A stretch of DNA of 11,131 nucleotides from Deferribacteraceae bacterium (GTDB lineage: Bacteria > Chrysiogenota > Deferribacteres > Deferribacterales > JAISNW01). This document shows, in pieces, positions 7,606 to 11,131 of the stretch. The stretch lies in assembly GCA_031276055.1 (NCBI GenBank), contig JAISNW010000026.1, positions 1 to 11,131 of the forward strand, read 5' to 3'. A program made the translations under genes and the position numbers. The notes under the pieces are model-generated. The model did not search any database. It was not told where the DNA came from and was given only the letters and a program-made list of their open reading frames with translations. The number at the start of each line of letters is the position of its first letter. The stretch's first letter is position 1.

Positions 7606-7896
7606 GATAGCTATAAGAGCAACTATTTTGTAAATTGGCACATCTCATTCTCTCCTGAAGGCTCAAGCGAGCTTAGGGTCGGCTACCCTACCTTAGAGGA
7701 TGCAAAAGCGGGCGCTGAAGAGGTCTTTAGGGCTTATACGCAGAAAGATATTGATATTGAAGATGCAGCGGGGAATATAATCCTTAAAGCCGAGTGGCAT
7801 CCCCTGCCGCTGACAGAGAGCGAGCGTAAAGAGTTGCCCATCCTCTTTGATGACGGCAATGCGGGCTGGTATCTCGGCTGGATTGAAACTTCATGA
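7594..7896 (+). CDS. Small protein of unknown function, coupled to the Type ISP gene
   Basis: This encodes 100 residues beginning MNGEDSYKSNYFVNWHISF. I do not recognise the family. It has no signal peptide, membrane segment or obvious DNA-binding helix-turn-helix, and is mildly acidic. Visible phrases are GYPTLEDAKAGAEEVF, a DIDIEDAAGNIILKAEW beta-like stretch, and a C-terminal AGWYLGWIETS. It looks like a small compact alpha/beta domain. The ATG at 7594 is chosen over the TTG at 7579; no clear Shine-Dalgarno sequence precedes either, and a possible -10 (TATCAT at 7582) just upstream would make the transcript nearly leaderless. The stop overlaps the next start as ATGA, so the two genes are almost surely cotranscribed and translationally coupled. 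A role with the restriction enzyme (control, modulation, subunit) is inferred from context alone. Confidence 0.75.
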   Translation: MNGEDSYKSNYFVNWHISFSPEGSSELRVGYPTLEDAKAGAEEVFRAYTQKDIDIEDAAGNIILKAEWHPLPLTESERKELPILFDDGNAGWYLGWIETS

Positions 7897-10800
7897 CATT
7901 TCAAGAGCTCCTTCAACATATTCGCGCTCAAGCCTTTTCTGAGCGCGGCAAGGGAGATCTCTTTGAACGTGCAATGCGGGGGTTTCTTAAAACATACCCT
8001 TTGTATGAGAGCGCCTTTCGTGAAGTTTGGCTCTGGAACGATTTCCCTTATAGAAGCGCTCTAAGCTCTAAAGATACAGGGATCGATCTTGCCGCCCTCA
8101 CCTTTGATGGTGAATATTGGGCGGTGCAGTGCAAGTGCTATCAAGAAGACAGATACATCGATAAAGCCGAGGTGGATTCTTTTCTCTCCCTCTCAGGCAA
8201 GAGCTTTAGCGCCCCCACAGATACCAGCCCCACAGATAAGCCGGAGGTTTTCCGTTTTTCTAAACGTCTCTGGCTCTCTACCACAAACCGTTGGACAAGC
8301 GATGCTGAAAACACCATAAAAGATCAGTCCCCTGAAGTGCTGCGCTTAAACCTTGTTGATCTTGAAGCAGCCCCGGTGGATTGGGAGCTGCTCATTAAGG
8401 GGGATATAGGCGCAAAAGCCCGAAAGGCGAAGAAACGTTTAAGGGCGCATCAAGCTGAAGCTGTTGAAAAGGTTCTTGAACACTTTAAGTTGAACGATAG
8501 GGCGAAGCTGATAATGGCTTGCGGCACGGGGAAAACCTTTACATCGTTAAAGATAGCTGAAAATATAGGAGTTGAGCAGAATAAGGGGAGGGTTGTTTTA
8601 TTCTTAACTCCGTCTATAGCCCTTTTAGCGCAGACATTGCGGGAGTGGGCGGGCGATGCAGAATTAGCTTTAACCCCTATCTGCATCTGTTCAGATGCGG
8701 GCGTCTCTAAAAAATCTCTTGAAGAAGATGCAAGCATCTTAGATTTAGCCCTTCCCGCCTCTACAGATGCAGAGAATATTGTTAAGCAGTTCAAGCGGGC
8801 GCAGGCTGGGCAGAAAGAGGGTTTAATAGTATTCTTCTCCACATATCAATCTATAGGGGTCGTTCAAGCAGCGCAGCGCGAGCTAGCTTTTGAGTTTGAC
8901 ATTATTATATGCGATGAAGCCCATAGAACAACAGGGATCACCTTAAAAGGCGAAGAGAGCAGCGCGTTTGTAAAGGTTCATTCAATCGATAATATCAGAG
9001 CCAAAAAACGTTTATATATGACGGCGACCCCCCGTCTGTATCATGAGAACTCCAAAACAAAAGCTATAGAAAAAGAGGCGGTTTTAGCCTCTATGGACGA
9101 TGAAGCGGTATATGGGGCGGAGGCGCACCGCATCGGTTTCGGCGAGGCGGTGGATCGCAAACTCTTATCTGATTACAAGGTGTTTGTCTTTGTGCTTGAC
9201 GGGGCGGCGGAGCTGCAAGATTTTCTCTCTCAAGGCGAAACAGAGATAAGCACGGATGACGTCAGCAAGCTCATAGGCTGCATAAACGCCCTCTCCAAAC
9301 GTTCTTCGTCAACAGCGGATCTTATAAGGTTTTCTGATCCTAAACCTATGAGGCGCGCTGTAATGTTCTGCCCCACTATTAAAGCATCTATGGCGGCGGC
9401 GCGCACCTTTGAGAAGTATAAGGGGGAGTATTACGCAAAATTCCCCCCAGATATTAAGGCTCTTCTAGTTTCAGCAGAGGCTCATCATATTGACGGTTCT
9501 ATGGGGATGCCCAAACGCAGCGGGGAGCTTGCATGGCTGAAGAGTGTAGACATTGAAAAGAACGAGTGCAGAATCTTAACCAATGTCCGCTGCCTTACAG
9601 AAGGGATAGACGTTCCCACATTGGACGCAGTAATCTTCCTTTCTGCTAAAAATTCAGAGATAGACGTTGTCCAAGCTGTTGGACGCGTAATGCGCACCGC
9701 CCATGATAAAGAGTATGGTTATATTATAATCCCTGTGATAATCCCTTCAGACATCGCCCCTGAACACGCCTTAGAAGACAACGCCCGCTATAAAACACTC
9801 TGGTCTGTTCTAAACGCTCTAAGGGCGCATGACGACCGCTTTGACGTCTTTATAAACAAGATAAACCTTAATATAGTTAAAAACCCCCCTAATGCGCTGA
9901 GAGGCGATGGCTCTGATGAGGCGGGCGATGACGGCGGCGGGGATTCTCGGATTATTATATCGCTGCCTCCAAGGGTGCAGTTCGTGCAGAACGCTATATA
10001 CGCCCGCATGGTGGAGAAGGTGGGCAATAAGCAGTATTGGGATAGGTGGGCTAAAGACGTCACCGTTATAGCAGAGGGTTATACCGCCCGCATAAGAGGG
10101 CTTATAGCGCAAGACGGGCAGCATAGAGATGCGTTTAATAAATTTTTAACCTCTCTGCAAGAGGCGCTCAACCCTTCTGTAGATGAAGCCGCAGCTGTGG
10201 AGATGCTTGCACAGCACTATATAACTAAACCTGTCTTTGAGGCTCTCTTTGAAAATTATTCTTTTGTGGAGAGCAACCCTGTATCAAAAGCTCTGCAAGG
10301 GATAGTGAATATCTTAGAGGAGCTTGAAGAAGATAGGCTTAAACTCACCCGCTTCTATGAATCCGTGCGCAGGCGCGTCGAGGGGATAAAGAGCCCAAAG
10401 GCAAAGCAGGCGGTAATAACAGAACTTTATGATAAGTTCTTTGACGCCGCCTTTAAGAAGACCACCGAGAAGTTGGGGATAGTATACACCCCTGTGGAGA
10501 TTGTAGATTTTATCAACCTCTCTGTTGCGAAGATTATAAAGCAGGAGTTCAACCGCTCGTTGTCAGATGAGGGGGTGCATATATTAGACCCATTTACAGG
10601 AACAGGAACTTTTATAGCCCGTTTAATAGAGAGCTCTCTTATAGAGGCCGCTGCGCTGCCTCGAAAGTATAAACAGGAGATTCACGCCAATGAGATAGTC
10701 TTATTGGCTTATTATATAGCATCGGTGAATATAGAGAACGCTTATCATGATGCATGCGCTCAACAGGCGCAGGGCGGTTATCTCCCATTTGACGGCGTCT

Positions 10801-11131
10801 GTTTTACAGACACCTTTCAGCTAGGGGAGAAAGAGCACTCGGAGATCGCCTATTCTCAAACACTCAGCGGCAACTTTGATAGAATAATAGATCAGAAAGC
10901 CGCCTCTATACAGGTTATTATAGGCAATCCGCCATATTCTGCAGGTCAGAAATCCGCCAATGACGACGCCAAAAATGAGAAGTATGAGCTTTTAGACGCC
11001 CGTATAGCTGAACACTATGCAAAAGGCGCCAATGCGCAGAATAAAAACTCGTTATACGACAGCTATATTAGGGCTTTTAGGTGGTCGACGGATAGGTTGA
11101 GGGGGCAGGATGGAATTATAGCCTTTGTAAC
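7893..11131 (+). CDS. Type ISP restriction-modification enzyme, N-terminal 1079 residues (partial)
   Basis: A single chain carries restriction and modification activities. In order: a Mrr-like PD-(D/E)XK nuclease with Asp65 (GIDL) and Gln79-x-Lys81 (AVQCKCY); an SF2 helicase-like ATPase with Walker A MACGTGKT at 208-215, DEAH box at 341-344, TAT at 377-379 and QAVGRVMR at 594-601; a Gly/Asp-rich linker at about 671-685; a helical coupler; then a gamma-class amino-methyltransferase with motif X near YTP at 865-867, SAM-binding DPFTGTGTF at 899-907 and catalytic NPPY at 1012-1015. This is the order of Type ISP enzymes such as LlaGI and LlaBIII (about 1570-1580 residues), which methylate adenine N6 on one strand of an asymmetric site and cut after translocation. 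The rest of the methyltransferase and the target-recognition domain lie beyond the window. The frame is open throughout and no key residue is missing, so it looks functional. The start is ATG at the ATGA overlap; the upstream SD is poor, implying coupling. Confidence 0.93.
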   Translation, partial: MTFQELLQHIRAQAFSERGKGDLFERAMRGFLKTYPLYESAFREVWLWNDFPYRSALSSKDTGIDLAALTFDGEYWAVQCKCYQEDRYIDKAEVDSFLSLSGKSFSAPTDTSPTDKPEVFRFSKRLWLSTTNRWTSDAENTIKDQSPEVLRLNLVDLEAAPVDWELLIKGDIGAKARKAKKRLRAHQAEAVEKVLEHFKLNDRAKLIMACGTGKTFTSLKIAENIGVEQNKGRVVLFLTPSIALLAQTLREWAGDAELALTPICICSDAGVSKKSLEEDASILDLALPASTDAENIVKQFKRAQAGQKEGLIVFFSTYQSIGVVQAAQRELAFEFDIIICDEAHRTTGITLKGEESSAFVKVHSIDNIRAKKRLYMTATPRLYHENSKTKAIEKEAVLASMDDEAVYGAEAHRIGFGEAVDRKLLSDYKVFVFVLDGAAELQDFLSQGETEISTDDVSKLIGCINALSKRSSSTADLIRFSDPKPMRRAVMFCPTIKASMAAARTFEKYKGEYYAKFPPDIKALLVSAEAHHIDGSMGMPKRSGELAWLKSVDIEKNECRILTNVRCLTEGIDVPTLDAVIFLSAKNSEIDVVQAVGRVMRTAHDKEYGYIIIPVIIPSDIAPEHALEDNARYKTLWSVLNALRAHDDRFDVFINKINLNIVKNPPNALRGDGSDEAGDDGGGDSRIIISLPPRVQFVQNAIYARMVEKVGNKQYWDRWAKDVTVIAEGYTARIRGLIAQDGQHRDAFNKFLTSLQEALNPSVDEAAAVEMLAQHYITKPVFEALFENYSFVESNPVSKALQGIVNILEELEEDRLKLTRFYESVRRRVEGIKSPKAKQAVITELYDKFFDAAFKKTTEKLGIVYTPVEIVDFINLSVAKIIKQEFNRSLSDEGVHILDPFTGTGTFIARLIESSLIEAAALPRKYKQEIHANEIVLLAYYIASVNIENAYHDACAQQAQGGYLPFDGVCFTDTFQLGEKEHSEIAYSQTLSGNFDRIIDQKAASIQVIIGNPPYSAGQKSANDDAKNEKYELLDARIAEHYAKGANAQNKNSLYDSYIRAFRWSTDRLRGQDGIIAFV

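Noticed and set aside
7502..7666. N-terminal extension of the DUF4384-like reading frame, starting with an alternative codon at 7666
   Set aside because: It lies before a clear signal peptide, contains no conserved character, would bury the signal peptide internally, and runs antisense to the start of the rightward small gene.
8450..8842. Open frame on the minus strand inside the Type ISP gene
   Set aside because: It is fully antisense to a gene with every motif intact; its translation has no recognisable domain and reflects codon bias of the real gene.
9788..10124. Two overlapping minus-strand open frames inside the Type ISP gene
   Set aside because: They overlap each other and the real gene, with no domain, signal peptide or ribosome site of note.
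4002..11131. Caspase-like protein and Type ISP enzyme together as an antiphage defence island
   Set aside because: The caspase has a signal peptide and belongs to a separate divergent operon with hslVU, so it is unlikely to be a cytoplasmic abortive-infection effector. Only the Type ISP enzyme itself is a known defence function here.

Overview
The window looks like the chromosome of a Gram-negative bacterium. Three consecutive proteins carry cleavable Sec-type signal peptides and lack surface-anchoring motifs, HslV and HslU have typical bacterial sequences, and acetate kinase suggests acetate or fermentative energy metabolism. Codon use is rich in ATA (Ile) and AGG, at a moderate GC content. 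I cannot name the genus. The FlgT_C-like plus VCBS-like, DUF4384-like and WD40-caspase proteins recall deltaproteobacterial or Deferribacterota-type genomes, but that is only an impression.

Left two thirds (1-7501, minus strand): six genes read right to left with almost no spacing, so they are probably one operon. In transcription order they are: (1) a secreted protein with an LPP20-like N-terminus and a DUF4384-like C-terminus; (2) a secreted fusion of a WD40-type beta-propeller, an Ig-like module and a caspase-like (C14) peptidase with an intact His/Cys dyad, overlapping gene 1 by 4 nt; (3) hslV; (4) hslU, 1 nt after hslV; (5) a secreted protein with an FlgT_C-like domain, a VCBS/FG-GAP-like motif and a Ser/Thr/Pro linker; (6) ackA, cut by the window edge. 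Two of the genes, the caspase and hslU, start at TTG behind a good GGAGG Shine-Dalgarno sequence.

Middle (7502-7593): a short divergent intergenic region. A plausible minus-strand promoter lies here and overlaps the first codons of the rightward gene.

Right third (7594-11131, plus strand): an unrecognised 100-residue protein overlaps by ATGA a very long gene that runs off the window. That gene's order of PD-(D/E)XK nuclease, SF2 helicase-like ATPase, coupler and gamma-class N6-adenine methyltransferase is that of a single-chain Type ISP restriction-modification enzyme (LlaGI/LlaBIII type). Its target-recognition domain must lie beyond the window.

The two most interesting points are the secreted caspase and its secreted DUF4384 neighbour placed directly upstream of the cytoplasmic HslVU protease, and the unknown small protein translationally coupled to a Type ISP enzyme. 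No tRNA, rRNA, CRISPR array, insertion sequence or convincing terminator was seen, and no gene-free stretch exceeds about 100 bases.
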